Of a stretch of DNA of 64,000 bases, positions 20,870-31,260 are shown piece after piece. The stretch covers positions 23,941 through 87,940 of the forward strand of contig JAKCPI010000488.1 in NCBI GenBank assembly GCA_023213315.1. The letters are read 5' to 3'. Positions within the stretch are counted from its first letter, which is position 1; each line of letters begins with the position of its first letter. The notes under the pieces were generated by a model. That model worked only from the letters and a program-made list of their open reading frames with translations, searched no databases and was not told where the DNA came from. This DNA comes from Euborellia annulipes (taxonomy: Eukaryota > Arthropoda > Insecta > Dermaptera > Anisolabididae). Both the position numbers and the translations under genes were made by a program.

Positions 20870-21090
20870 ATAAGTCAAGACAAAACTCAATGCTTTCCAA
20901 TGGGCCAAATTCTGAATTTTCTTCAATTTTTTTGCGCTTCCCCTTTTCAGAATTCGGGGACCCGAGTATTTTTCCTGAACTCTCCATAGCGTCCTCTATA
21001 AGAGAAAATTTCGTTTCAAAATTTAAAATGGAAGTTGGTCAAACAAAGCGTGACAGCCAGACAGACACTCCTCTATTCTATATATAGAAT
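20870..21090 (-). mobile_element. Helitron-related 5' fragment
   Basis: Reverse strand starts near TCTATATATAGAATAGAGGA with a GTCTGTCTGGC block. The same arrangement recurs at 33585-33806. It abuts the previous Helitron. Confidence 0.55.
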
Positions 21091-21285
21091 ATTTATATAT
21101 CTGCCTCATTATAGGGTAAAATTTTTTGGTTTATTTCAATATCTCGCGACACCCCTTAACCAATCACGCGGCATCCTTGGGTATCGGGGCACACTGGTTT
21201 AAATAATTATTTTTTATTTTTTGTCTAGGTATTTTTACTTTATCTTTTACATTTTCTTTTCGGCCCGAATTATTTAATTTTCCTC

Positions 21286-21327
21286 TGTCGAAGTTTCGGG
21301 GACTAAACGTCACCCATCTTCAGGACC
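21286..21327 (-). ncRNA. hammerhead-like motif, stem III mutated
   Basis: Reverse strand: GGTC-CTGAAGA-T-GGG..CCC-C-GAAA-CTTC-GAC. The core is kept, but stem III reads ACUU instead of palindromic ACGU. Confidence 0.55.
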
Positions 21328-21528
21328 TATATTACAAGCAATACATATAATTAGAATTATTATTATTATTATTTTTTATATAATACACATCAAACACACT
21401 CAACAGACAGAAAGGCATTATAAATCTACTTACAAAGGTGTTAAAAAATTCTTAGATCTGCCTTTTTCACTTGTTCGGTAAGTTAGAATGTTAGTATATT
21501 TTATACTATACAAATTCCTCTGCTTGTA

Positions 21529-21726
21529 CAGTGAGGGTCAATATTAAGTCCCACCCATGAGTTTTCTACTTGTGATTATTTCATTGTTTTTATAAAAGAA
21601 AATGAAAATTTTTATTGGAAATTTGGTTTGAACCATGAAAGTTTCCATTAATAAATTTATAATATTTTTTTTTTTAAACAATAAAATATCACAAGTAGGG
21701 GTGGGACTTGATATTATCCCTCACTG
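21529..21726. mobile_element. Tc1/mariner-type MITE
   Basis: Terminal repeats begin CAGTGAGGG, then AATAT and AAGTCCCACCC (24 of 28 bp matched between ends). Flanked by TA (21527-21528, 21727-21728). 198 bp, no coding. Confidence 0.88.
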
Positions 21727-21916
21727 TACATATCCTGAGCCACCATCAGAGTTAATGCGCGTCATATTTAGTATATGCACGTTCTTCATAGTATAACGTC
21801 ACATGATGTCACTGAGTGGGGGGGGGGGGGATATCTAGCTCATATTCATTTTAGTCATTATTATTTAAAATTTCAAATTAAGTTATTTAATTATTTATTT
21901 ATATTCATTTTGTTTA

Positions 21917-22123
21917 AGGAAGGATATAAATGCAGGCAGCCAAGAAATAAAAAACCCTCTCGATTCCTTTTGAATGTCCAGACGTTTCGGGCAAAATTTA
22001 TTCGCCCATCCTAGAATAGTTCACTGAGGATGGGCGAATAAATTTTGCCCGAAACGTCTGGACATTCAAAAGGAATCGAGAGGGTTTTTTTATTTCTTGG
22101 CTGCCTGCATTTATATCCTTCCT
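21917..22123. mobile_element. palindrome with one good ribozyme
   Basis: Arms of ~95 bp run from AGGAAGGATATAAATGCAGG to the inverse at 22123. Both contain GGCAGCC. The right arm has a complete hammerhead-like motif. The left one lacks the first three core bases. Confidence 0.82.
22020..22062 (+). ncRNA. hammerhead-like motif
   Basis: TTCA-CTGAGGA-T-GGGC(..)GCCC-GAAA-CGTC-TGGA. Stem I TTCA/TGGA includes one G-U pair. Stem III is the palindrome ACGU. Predicted cleavage is after C22058. Confidence 0.72.
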
Positions 22124-22190
22124 AAATATATTTCCAGCCATTAAACATTATTATTATTCATTTTTACTTTCTCTTACCTATGTATATATA

Positions 22191-22717
22191 TCTTTATATA
22201 TATAATTCTTCTGTACGTGTGTATGTGACTGAACTCCTCCTAAACGACTGAACCAATTATGATGAAATTTTCTGTGTATGTTTGTGAGAATCCCGGACAG
22301 GTTTTGTTTCACAAATAACAATAAGTTAATGAGTAATTAACCGTTAAAATAAGAAAAAAATAAAAATTAGGAGAAAGGGTTGCCATGGTAACAAAATATA
22401 AATATTTACCCATGTTTACGATTTTGTTTATTTATTTACATTTTGAATTCTAAAATATCGGCGTAAATTTTTTGTTTGTGTATCGGGAGAGTCCCGGAAA
22501 GGATATGATTCACAAAAAATCTTAAGTTAATGAATAATTAACCGTTAAAATAAACTCTATATATATGTATAAATGAAAAGGGAAAATGTATGTACCGGTA
22601 TGTATATAAGTATATGTTTTATAGAAATCCACAATTTTCAATGAAGGCGAGCAAGGGGGGTCCAGGGGCGCAGCCCCGCTAGCGTAAGCCCCGCCGAAGG
22701 CGGGGCTTTGCGTCTAG
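22191..22717 (+). mobile_element. second Helitron family, clean ends
   Basis: A|TCTTTATATATATAATTCTT at the 5' end. At the 3' end, hairpin AGCCCCGCCGAAGGCGGGGC then TTTGCGTCTAG|T. No target duplication. Inserted between A and T of the family A terminus. It carries a family-A-like fragment (GGTTGCCATGGTAACAAAAT) at ~22378-22425. Non-autonomous. Confidence 0.88.
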
Positions 22718-22768
22718 TATGTAATATATATATAGAGAGAAAGTATTGGATTCATGTCAAAAATTCGA

Positions 22769-22859
22769 TCATTTGATTTGACTACAAATCATTTGAAATA
22801 AATAGGGATGGGGTCTAAATGGCCTTAGATGCCGAGAAGGACCTTAAAAAAAAAAGAAG
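22769..22859 (+). mobile_element. SINE2, 5'-truncated, in family A
   Basis: Tail half of SINE2 plus an A-rich end. Target duplication AAAAATTCGA at 22759-22768 and 22860-22869. Confidence 0.85.
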
Positions 22860-23575
22860 AAAAATTCGATGTCGAGATTTTGATGGATCTTCACGTTTTG
22901 AGGTCCCCTGAATCCAAAAAAGTGGTTTTCGCGACATGGTCTGTCTGTGTGTGTGTGTGTGTGTGTGTGTCTGTGTGTGTGTCTGTGTGTGTGTCTGTGT
23001 TCAATTTTAAGCATGAAGGAATTGAGCTAGAAGGTTGAAATTTTATATTTAAGTTAAACACCCCCCGGGACCGGAAAAATAAGCTTTTAATCAAAATCGG
23101 CCAAAGAGTACTAGTACTTTACTGATGTACTTTTTCAGTTTTTTTCGATTTTCTCAAAATTTGCTCCAACGATTTTTTTTAAAATTCAAAAATCAATTAT
23201 TTTTTAGATGCTCTTTCAAATGTATATTCTCATTTTGCGATTGAAATCTTCTGAAGACCACTTTACTCTTGTATTTCATAGGGAAGATAGGAGAAATGGT
23301 TGCCATGGTAACAAAATATAAATATTTTCCCATACTTATAAATTTTACATCTGAATTCATATGTTCTGTACTGTCGGAAACTAAATACATGTCGACACAA
23401 AAAATCTGGTGTGACAAGCACAGAACACAATTTTCGATTACCGAAGGTAAGAGAAAGTTGTGTGCTGTGCGCCAGTCACACCAGATTTTGTTTGTTTATT
23501 TTTGACTTTGAATATGGTATTTGAATCGACCTGTACTCTATGGAAGGGGAAAAAGATGTATTGCTTGTAATATAG

Positions 23576-23615
23576 GTCCTGAAGATGGGTGACGTTTAGT
23601 CCCCGAAACGTCGGC
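23576..23615 (+). ncRNA. hammerhead-like motif
   Basis: GTC-CTGAAGA-T-GGG..CCC-C-GAAA-CGTC-GGC. Core intact, stem III palindrome ACGU, stem I short (3 bp with one G-U). Inverse partner of 21286-21327. Confidence 0.62.
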
Positions 23616-23754
23616 AGTGGAAAATTAAATAATTCGGGCCGAAAAGAAGTCTTGTTTTATTTCGTCTTCTATATATATATTTATATTATTTTGTAGTGGC
23701 TCAATATTCAGATTCAAGTAACAAAGGGACAAAAATAAAAATAGCAAACCAACT

Positions 23755-24130
23755 ATGGAGTTTTAGAAAAAGGAGTGGGGATGAACTCATTCAAGAATAA
23801 AATAAAGCTCTTTGATAGCATTATAATGCGGAGCTTGCTATATGGAAGAGAAATATTTGGAATGGGTAGAGAGGGTGCAAAATAGATTTATCAAAATGTC
23901 TGGAGGGGCTGGAGAAAGAAACATTCCAAACTATATCTTACGAATAGAGACGGGAAGAAATAAAAATAACAGCAATATAGAGAATATTTTGTGAATAAAA
24001 CAGAATAGAAGATAGTGGGCACCTGTGAGTGATGTGCAGCCTCTGGACCAACTAAATGAGAGTAAATTAAGGCGGAATAGGAGCGAAGTGGTTAAGATGG
24101 CGTAAAAAGTATGCCCAAAAAATCAATTAT
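23755..24130 (+). pseudogene. LINE reverse transcriptase relic
   Basis: Broken frames encode KLFDSIIMRSLLYG followed by FIKMS.. and LRIETGR. These parallel FDSVVATTLLYG, FIKRVFG and RVETGR of the LINE at 26980-27963, so both are post-catalytic regions of related non-LTR retrotransposons. Several stops and frameshifts. Confidence 0.7.
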
Positions 24131-24365
24131 TTCAAAAATTTGCCAAGAGATGTCAGAATGGTAGCTAATAATATTTAATGCATTTGGTTGATTTTCATTG
24201 ATCTTTTAACAATAAATACTTTATAAATGTTATTATATATTATGTATCTTTTATAAAAGCATAAAAATATATAAATATAGACCATTTGGGGATTGGCTGT
24301 TAGACTAGCCTGCCATCTATTGCAAGAATGCTGAACTATTTGACATTTGATTTTTAAATAAATCA
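24131..24365 (-). repeat. dispersed repeat, empty-site copy
   Basis: Reverse strand matches 38337-38447 plus 39484-39600 without the DNA transposon found there. AGACTAGCCTGCCATCT also recurs near 25317 in inverse form. Confidence 0.75.
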
Positions 24366-25290
24366 TCTAAGTTTATTTTAAGTCCGAATTGAGGGGGGTC
24401 ACACACCGAGTGATGTAATCTTCCATCTCTGTAATTTGGTTATTTGTAAACAATATTTTTCACTTAAATGATACTTGATTCGTTCCCAGCAATTTATCTC
24501 AAAATAAACTCAATAAAACTAATTATCGTTATATTAAGAAATATTTTTTGCAAATTATAAGTAACAAATATTTCTTAATTGAATATTTAAAAAATTATAT
24601 TTTATTAATTTAAAATGTAATCTCTTTGTTTTGACTTAACATATATTTCCTGCAATTTTTAATAAAAAATATAAGTTATCTCAATATTATTATATTTTTT
24701 TGTATTATTATTACTTAAATAAAGCCATACATTGCCAAAAATATATTTATTAAGTAACCGAACAAACAGCTGATTGAAAAGTCGGCCATGTTGGCTTCAC
24801 AGACAGCCGGAGTCAGTTCCCAATCCAACAAAATTGGTTAGCAAACGGAGTCAGGAACGTGACGTAGCTCCATTCAACTACGTAATGGCGGCAGTATGTG
24901 CACCTCCATAGGAATACTCGAGGTTGGGTTCGCCACCGGGCTCTAGTCAAGTCCCGTTGTGATCACGCCTGGAATCTTTGGTCAGAAAATATTGTGGCAT
25001 ATTAAAGTATTTTTTAATGGTTTAAATTTCGTGAACATTTTACTTAATAGAAAGCTTTTTTTTTTTTAAATTTGATTAATTAAAGAATAATGAAAACTAT
25101 TTTTTTATATTTATAGAAAAATGCAAAAAAAAAAAAAAAAAAAAAAAACGTTAGCCTATATTATCAAAATTTTAATATTTTTTATTAAATGTAAAAATGT
25201 AAAAATCATTAATATTCAACCTATAATAATTAAATAAAGTGGTGACGAAGTCAAAAATAAATTTAGTTAATATATTTAACAATTAACAGC
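24366..25290. other. apparently unique sequence
   Basis: 24770-24980 is more balanced in base composition (AAGTCGGCCATGTTGGCTTC, GTGACGTAGCTCC, TACGTAATGGCGGCAG). It could contain a promoter or old exon, but no frame is convincing. The rest is AT-rich. Confidence 0.4.
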
Positions 25291-25294
25291 CAAA

Positions 25295-25420
25295 TAGTTC
25301 AGCACTCTTGCAAAAGATGGCAGGCTAGTCTAACAGCCAGCATTATCAGATCACTTATAAGCCTATATTTATATATTTTTACGCTGTTATAAATGATATA
25401 TAATAATATTTATAAACTAT
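25295..25420 (+). repeat. dispersed repeat fragment
   Basis: AGATGGCAGGCTAGTCTAAC and GCCTATATTTATATATTTTT match 38360-38425. Confidence 0.6.
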
Positions 25421-25423
25421 GAC

Positions 25424-25640
25424 AGACGACCGAAACGCCGGCAAGTAAAAATTAAATAAAATATTTTTTTTATTTAATCTTTTATTTAATTTTTACTTGC
25501 CGGCGTTTTGGTCGTCTGTCAAGACCTTCATCAGAGCCTAACGTCGGAAAGTAAAAATTAAATAAAAGATTTTTTTAAATTAATTTTTACTTGCCAACGT
25601 TTCGGTCGTCTGTCACGACCTTCATCAGAGCCTAACGTCG
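25424..25640. mobile_element. cluster of three ribozyme-arm copies
   Basis: Three related blocks. A plus-strand half (GACAGACGACCGAAACGCCG, 25424-25443). A reverse copy 25497-25538 whose GAAA is changed to CAAAA. A reverse copy 25591-25632 with an intact core. All share ACTTGCC and GAGCCTAACGTCGG flanks. Confidence 0.7.
25591..25632 (-). ncRNA. hammerhead-like motif
   Basis: Reverse strand: GGCT-CTGATGA-A-GGTCG(TGACAGA)CGACC-GAAA-CGTT-GGC. Stem II is a perfect 5 bp. Stem I is short with a G-U pair. Confidence 0.6.
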
Positions 25641-26201
25641 GATAGTAAAAATTAAATAAAAATTTTTTTTATTTAATCTCCTGGCTGCAAAGTGTTAAAT
25701 TAAAAGATCAACGTAAATCAAACAAATACCATCAAGAGAAAAGATATTGGACAATATTGTCCAATTACATGAGATTAAATATAGCTCTACCACCCTGCCA
25801 TCTGTTGGCAAATTTTCTTAATAGTTGTTTTTTTTTTTTTTTTTTTTTGGTAACTTTTTAACGCCATCTCTTGGCAAAAACGCGAACAACATTGTCTCCT
25901 GAAATCATAAACCAAAATTTCTCAAAATCTACTAACAGCTTGTCGTATGCTATAATTTATTTGAAAAAGGACAAGAGAGAGAGAGAGAAAATCCTTTTTA
26001 ATCTGAGCATCTTGTGAATATTAATCCTTTCCTTTAATATCTTAATGACAAAATAATAATCTAAGAGAGATTTGGCAAAATTATTATTATTACGCTTAAT
26101 TAAAAGAAACTTTATACCGAGTTTGTCTCTTCTTTTTTTTTCTCTCTCTAATTAAATAATTAAGTTACAAATTATGATGTAAAACGTTAATTGATAATCA
26201 C

Positions 26202-26978
26202 ATATATCATGTATGAATTTAGTTAAGAGAGGATTTAATTAAAATGAAATAGACAGCAGGCCAACTTGTTATACGTATAAAGTTTAAGTTAAAAGGGGAC
26301 AGAGGGGGGTAACTTCTCTTATTGAAAATTATCATAATAATGAAGCATCTATTTTGCAAAAGAAGAAAGAATAAAGAACGAAGAGGGAACAAGTTCATTT
26401 ATAGACAAATGGAGTTTGAAATTCTATTATTGTAATTTAGTGCAAGCGAAATTAAACTCTCTTTGATAGAGACTGAATATACTTAGTTCCTGCTATTTTT
26501 TGGGAGGGGGGAAATTTCGTTACCCCCCCCCCCCCCTCCTCTCTCTAAGAATTAGAGATTAGATATGAATTTTACTTTCTCTTACCTATGTATATATGTT
26601 AATATATAGAGAGAGAAAGTATTGGATTCATGTCAAAAATTCGATTACGAGATTTTGATGGATATACACGTTTTGAGGTCCCCTAAGTCCAAAAAAAGTG
26701 GTTTTCGCGACATGGTCTGTCTGTCTGTGCGTTTGTTCAATTTAAAGCAAGAAGAAATTGAGCTAGATGGTTAAAATTTTATATTTAAGTTAAACACCTC
26801 CCTAGAACGTTACACGAAGCTTTTAAACAAAATCAGCCAAAGAGTACTAGTACTTTACTGATGTTCTCTTTCAGTTTTTTTCAATTTTTTCAAAATTCGC
26901 TCTAACGATTTTGATTAAAATTCAAAAATCAATTATTTTTTAGATGCTCTTTCAAATGTATATTCTCGTTTTGCCCTC
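26202..26978 (+). repeat. left copy of ~780 bp direct repeat
   Basis: From ATATATCATGTATGAATTTA to ATTCTCGTTTTGCCCTC. About 98% identical to 28255-29037. Contains part of a reverse-strand family A (26573-26978). Directly abuts the LINE 5' end. Confidence 0.92.
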
Positions 26979-28223
26979 CCTTGCTATATTGCCCTGTATT
27001 GCTACAAACAGCTCAATATCGAAGGCAAGAGTGGCGCTGGGACGAATCTTTGAGATCCTGTTGAAAAGTAAATGTACCAACTTGCAAGCAAAGTTTCAAT
27101 TATTTGACTCAGTAGTGGCAACAACCCTCTTATATGGAGTTGAAGTATGGGGTACTAGATATCACGATATGATAGAAAAAGTACAGGTTGAGTTTATCAA
27201 GAGAGTCTTTGGATGGCCACGAGATACGCCGAGTCACTTCGTAAGGGTTGAGACTGGAAGACTACATCTCCGAGTTAGTGTATTCAGAGCTATGCTGCGA
27301 TGGTGGACTAAATTGATCTCCATGGACGATGGGAGGCTCCCTAGAGTCTGCTTTGAACGCTTGAGGGACCTAGACGAAACGAGTGACAACAGAGTTGAAT
27401 GGAACTGGGTCAGTCAACTAAGAGGTCTTTTAAGAGATATCAACTCTGAAGACTTGATTTACGAAACAAGGGCGGAGACGGTATCCCGAAAAATGCCCGA
27501 GCTGGTCTGGGCCTTGCAGAGAAAAATGAGGAGGGAGGATGAGCATCGTGTTAAAAATTCTATGTTCAGTCCATTGTACAAAGATCTCGTCCGAATATAT
27601 GATGAAGTAGAAGACTATTTAATTATGGACGTCAAATATGAAAAAATAAAAATTGTGAGTCAATTAAGAGTTGCGGGGAGAGGAAAAATATCGCTATACT
27701 TCCGGGGTAGCAAATATGTGATAAAAACTGAAGAAATTTGCACTTTATGCAACCTAAAAGCTGAAGAAGACATATACCACATATTATTTGATTGTCCACT
27801 CTACACTCCTTTTAGAAAAGAATATCTTTGTAAATATATAGATCCCAATTATGAAAATAGGTTGGAAGGGCTCCTAAATATAAAGAGTGTTTCTCAGCTA
27901 AATGATGTATATTTTTTTATTGTGAATGCAATAAAAATTAGATCCTTCATTATTAATGAATAATTGAATGTGTACCTGCGGCAAAAAAAAAAAAAAAAAG
28001 AAAGCGAATTATTTGTACCAAATGAAAGGGAATTTATACTTTTATGGTTTGTTTTTACTGTTTTTTGTATATTGAGCAATTTGTTCTTGGTGTTCTTACT
28101 ATTCTGTGTTTTTGTATAAAAAAAGAGAAAAGGAAAAAAAAAAAAATTTTTTTTTTTTCGCTATGTATCAGGAAGATTTAAAATCAATCCCATTGTACAA
28201 AACGAATGTTTTAAACAATAAAA

Positions 28224-28254
<31 letters not shown>
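26979..28254 (+). mobile_element. 5'-truncated LINE, ATT-repeat tail
   Basis: Non-LTR retrotransposon 3' part: coding to 27963, a ~250 bp 3' UTR, AATAAA near 28216 and a (TTA)n tail of ~40 bp. It lies exactly between the ~780 bp direct repeats, with the tail on the right repeat, as target-primed reverse transcription would leave it. Confidence 0.88.
26980..27963 (+). CDS. LINE ORF2 C-terminal fragment
   Basis: Open for 339 codons from an ATG at 26944, but the first ~11 codons are family A sequence from the target. LINE-derived sequence starts at ~26980. Residues 50-70 (FQLFDSVVATTLLYGVEVWG) correspond to the region after the reverse transcriptase active site. Around residues 266-284, CTLC, then H, then C make a Cys-x2-Cys-x9-His-x4-Cys knuckle (EEDIYHILFDCP), typical of Jockey/I/R1/CR1-type ORF2 ends. 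The catalytic YxDD segment and endonuclease are absent, so it cannot be functional alone. The uninterrupted frame and clean tail suggest recent insertion. A broken relative lies at 23755-24130. Confidence 0.85.
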   Translation, partial: LAILPCIATNSSISKARVALGRIFEILLKSKCTNLQAKFQLFDSVVATTLLYGVEVWGTRYHDMIEKVQVEFIKRVFGWPRDTPSHFVRVETGRLHLRVSVFRAMLRWWTKLISMDDGRLPRVCFERLRDLDETSDNRVEWNWVSQLRGLLRDINSEDLIYETRAETVSRKMPELVWALQRKMRREDEHRVKNSMFSPLYKDLVRIYDEVEDYLIMDVKYEKIKIVSQLRVAGRGKISLYFRGSKYVIKTEEICTLCNLKAEEDIYHILFDCPLYTPFRKEYLCKYIDPNYENRLEGLLNIKSVSQLNDVYFFIVNAIKIRSFIINE

Positions 28255-28260
<6 letters not shown>

Positions 28261-29037
28261 CATGTATGAATTTAGTTAAGAGAGGATTTAATTAAAATGA
28301 AATAGACAGCAGGCCAACTTGTTATACGTATACGTATATAAAGTTTAAGTTAAAAGGGGACAGAGGGGGTAACTTCTCCTATTGAAAATTATCATAATAA
28401 TGAAGCATCTATTTTGCAAAAGAAGAAAGAATAAAGAAGAAGAGGGAACAAGTTCATTTATAGACAAATGGAGTTTGAAATTCTATTATTGTAATTTAGT
28501 GCAAGCGAAATTAAACTCTCTTTGATAGAGACTGAATATACTTAGTTCCTGCTATTTTTTGGGAGGGGGAAATTTCATTACCCCCCCCCCTCCACTCTCT
28601 CTAAGAATTAGAGATTAGATATGAATTTTACTTTCTCTTACCTATGTATATATGTTAATATATAGAGAGAGAAAGTATTAGGTTCATGTCAAAAATTCGA
28701 TTACGAGATTTTGATGGATATACACGTTTTGAGGTCCCCTAAGTCCAAAAAAGTGGTTTTCGCGACATGGTCTGTCTGTCTGTGCGTTTGTTCAATTTAA
28801 AGCAAGAAGAAATTGAGCTAGATGGTTAAAATTTTATATTTAAGTTAAACACCCCTCCCTAGAACGTTACACGAAGCTTTTAAACAAAATCAGCCAAAGA
28901 GTACTAGTACTTTACTGATGTTCTCTTTCAGTTTTTTTCAATTTTTTCAAAATTCGCTCTAACGATTTAGTGATTAAAATTCAAAAATCAATTATTTTTT
29001 AGATCCTCTTTCAAATGTATATTCTCGTTTTGCCCTC
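28255..29037 (+). repeat. right copy of ~780 bp direct repeat
   Basis: Matches 26202-26978. Differences are a few substitutions, one extra TACGTATA unit and homopolymer lengths. Continues past 29037 into the rest of a family A copy. Confidence 0.92.
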
Positions 29038-29279
29038 AAAATTGTTTGAAGCACACTTTACTCTTGTGCTTCATAGTAAAGATAGGAGAAATGGTTGCCA
29101 TGGTAACAAAATATAAATATTTTCCCATACTTATACCGAATTTTACATCTTGAATTCAAATGTACCCTATTGTCCGGAACTAAATACATGTCGAAACAAA
29201 ACATCTGGTGTGACAAGCACAGAACACAACTTTCAAAAAGAAAGTTGTGTACTCTGCGACCAGTCACACCAGATTTTTT
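28627..29279 (-). mobile_element. family A, reverse strand
   Basis: Complete reverse copy with a shortened hairpin (29207-29277). Its first 410 bp also appear in the left direct repeat, showing it predates the LINE insertion. Confidence 0.88.
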
Positions 29280-29431
29280 AAATATTATTTTCACTATTTT
29301 GTTATTAAAACAAGAAACTTTTTTTGTTTTAAAACCTAAAAAAAAAAAAAGTTCTGAAATTTTTATCCTGTAATTAGAAAATAGCCAAGAGATAGAGAAA
29401 AGACATTTAAGACAGTGGGTGCTGTTGGCAA

Positions 29432-29462
29432 CTTTTCTCTCTCTCTCTCTCTCTATATAAAA
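29432..29462 (+). promoter_or_regulatory. CT tract plus TATA box
   Basis: (CT)n at 29432-29454 runs straight into TATATAAAA (29454-29462). A GAGA-type element beside a TATA box is a common arthropod core-promoter layout. It lies 140 bp upstream of the short ORF at 29602. Confidence 0.5.
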
Positions 29463-29601
29463 CAAACAAAGAAGTTTATATTGCCACATACAAGACAAGC
29501 AAAAGTCAAAGAAATCTTTTAAGAGAGAGAGATTCGGATTCGTTAATTTAGAGACAGAGAGATAGAGAGTTTTTTGTCTTTAATAACAACACACCACCAA
29601 C

Positions 29602-29661
29602 ATGTGTAAATTGGTCGATTTCTTTTCATCCATGATGAAAAATGAAGCATTCCAAAAATGA
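29602..29661 (+). CDS. candidate 19-residue small ORF
   Basis: ATG in the good context CCACCAACATG, then 18 codons to TGA, starting MCKLVDFF and ending KNEAFQK. Upstream are a CT tract and TATA box (29432-29462) and a purine-rich GAGA leader, with no repeat overlap between 29330 and 29700. It may be a true microprotein, the first exon of a larger gene (no clear donor seen), or chance. I do not recognise the peptide. No transmembrane segment. Confidence 0.3.
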   Translation: MCKLVDFFSSMMKNEAFQK

Positions 29662-29701
29662 TTGTCTTTTTATAATTAATTCATTTCATCTTCTAATTTA
29701 C

Positions 29702-30278
29702 AAAAAAAAAATCTGGAGTGACTGATCGCACAGAACACAACATTTTCTTGTGTTGTGTTCTGTGCTTGTCACACCAAATTTTTTATGTCGGTATATATTT
29801 AGTTTCCGCCGATTTATTAGAATTTAAGATGTAAATTTATAAACATGGGAAAATATTTATATTTTGTTACCATGGCAAGTATTTCTGAATGAAGTACAAG
29901 AGTAAAGTGTGCTTCAAAAGATTTCAAAAGATTTTGGCAAAATGAGAATATACATTTTAAAGAGAATCTAAAAAATAATTGATTTTTGAATTTTAATCAA
30001 AATCGTTGAAACGAATTTTGAAAAAATCGAAAAAAACTGAAAAAGTACATCAGTAAAGTACTAGTACTCTTTGGCCGATTTTGTTCAAAAGCTTCGTGTC
30101 ACATTCTAAGATGGTAAATAACTTAAATATAAAATTTCAACATCCTACCCACTCTTCTCGTTCTTGAGATATTTTGTTCACAGTCAGACTTAGGGAATCT
30201 CATAACGTGTATTTCCATCAATATCTGGATATTGAATTCAATACATGAATCCAATATTCGATTACACATATAAAAAAA
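29702..30278 (+). mobile_element. family A, 3' end decayed
   Basis: Hairpin variant 29708-29790 (CACAGAACACAACA pairs with TGTTGTGTTCTGTG), body blocks to ATTTTGTTCACAGTC, then a degraded terminus. Confidence 0.8.
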
Positions 30279-30283
30279 AATTC

Positions 30284-30326
30284 AAGCTGACTTTTCAGCA
30301 TCTTATCTAGGCCATCTTCAGAGCCA
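30284..30326 (-). ncRNA. degenerate hammerhead-like motif
   Basis: Reverse strand: GGCT-CTGAAGA-T-GGC..GCT-GAAA-AGTC-AGCT. Stem I is 4 bp with a G-U pair. Stem II is short and stem III not palindromic. Probably a decayed copy. Confidence 0.4.
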
Positions 30327-30599
30327 TAAATGAGAATACAACACATACATTCGCTCAAGAGAACAACGAAGCAAATGTTTTTATATTAATTAACATCTCC
30401 ATTTAAATATTATTTGTGATCTATATATAGCCTCTGGGAACTACGTTTGCCCTTTCAGGATTATCACATTATCAGATTAAATTAATTAATTACGCGTTGA
30501 CTTAAGGACATATGCGTACCCAGGGGGTGGAGGTTCAAACCTCCCTGTCTTTGAGACCTGAACCAAAACAAGATATTTTAGAATAAATGAGGAATAGAA

Positions 30600-31260
30600 A
30601 ATATTAATAATACGTACAAAGTGTTTCCTTTTTTTTAAATAATTGAACCAGCTTTCAAAAAATCTTTTTCTCATACTGCGCATGCGTATGACAACACAAA
30701 AGTTGGTTCAATAATGAAAACAAGGTACTTTTATGGAATAGAGTTTGATGATAATATATAAGCAGACTAGAAGGAGGGGAATTTTTTTTTTACAATTAGA
30801 CTTTAAAATGATTTTATTTATGATATATGAGAAATTAAAAACACTAGGTCATAAGTTTGAATCATTTATATAAAAATTTTAAATTATGCAAGTGATTTCA
30901 CAAGCAAGTATTAAAAAAAATGAATTTTTATTAAATAATTTTAACTTTAGTTAAATTTATTTTAAAACGTTTCAACTAAAACCTATGTTTGAGATTAATT
31001 TCATTTAGTTAGTTAAAAAAAAAAATAAATTTTACCACCATATTTATCGAGGTATTCAACATGTGATGCCATTTATTTAAAAATTTCAAAAATAATTTGT
31101 ATTTATTTATTTAGTAATTAAATAATATATAATTTTTTTTTTTTTTTTTTTAATAATTGAATCAACTTTCATAAGGAGAAAAGGACACTATTCTCATACT
31201 GTGCATGCGTATGACAACACAAGTGTTGGTTCAATAATCTAAACAAGATTCCTTTTATTA
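30600..31260 (+). promoter_or_regulatory. repeated CGCATGCG block upstream of ORF
   Basis: Two ~110 bp diverged direct copies (~30625-30735 and ~31150-31260). Both hold CTCATACTG(C/T)GCATGCGTATGAC and GTTGGTTCAATAAT. The GCGCATGCG palindrome resembles NRF1-type sites seen in housekeeping promoters. They lie 0.4-1 kb upstream of the ORF at 31685. Confidence 0.4.

Larger units (their letters stand above)
22164..23490 (-). mobile_element. family A, split by Helitron and SINE2
   Basis: Reverse-strand family A. Its terminal CTTTCTCTTACCTATGTAT piece is at 22166-22190, the rest from 22718. The hairpin is at 23402-23488. Confidence 0.88.
21258..23646. mobile_element. ribozyme-bearing inverted repeat pair
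   Basis: 21258-21350 (CGGCCCGAATTATTTAATTT... ) and 23556-23646 (..AAATTAAATAATTCGGGCCG) are inverse copies, each with a hammerhead-like motif. The 2.2 kb between them holds later insertions: a Tc1-type MITE, a second ribozyme palindrome and family A with a Helitron in it. Confidence 0.75.

Noticed and set aside
24770..24980. Host exon or promoter
   Set aside because: Composition is suggestive, but no frame, splice pair or promoter motif set could be defended.
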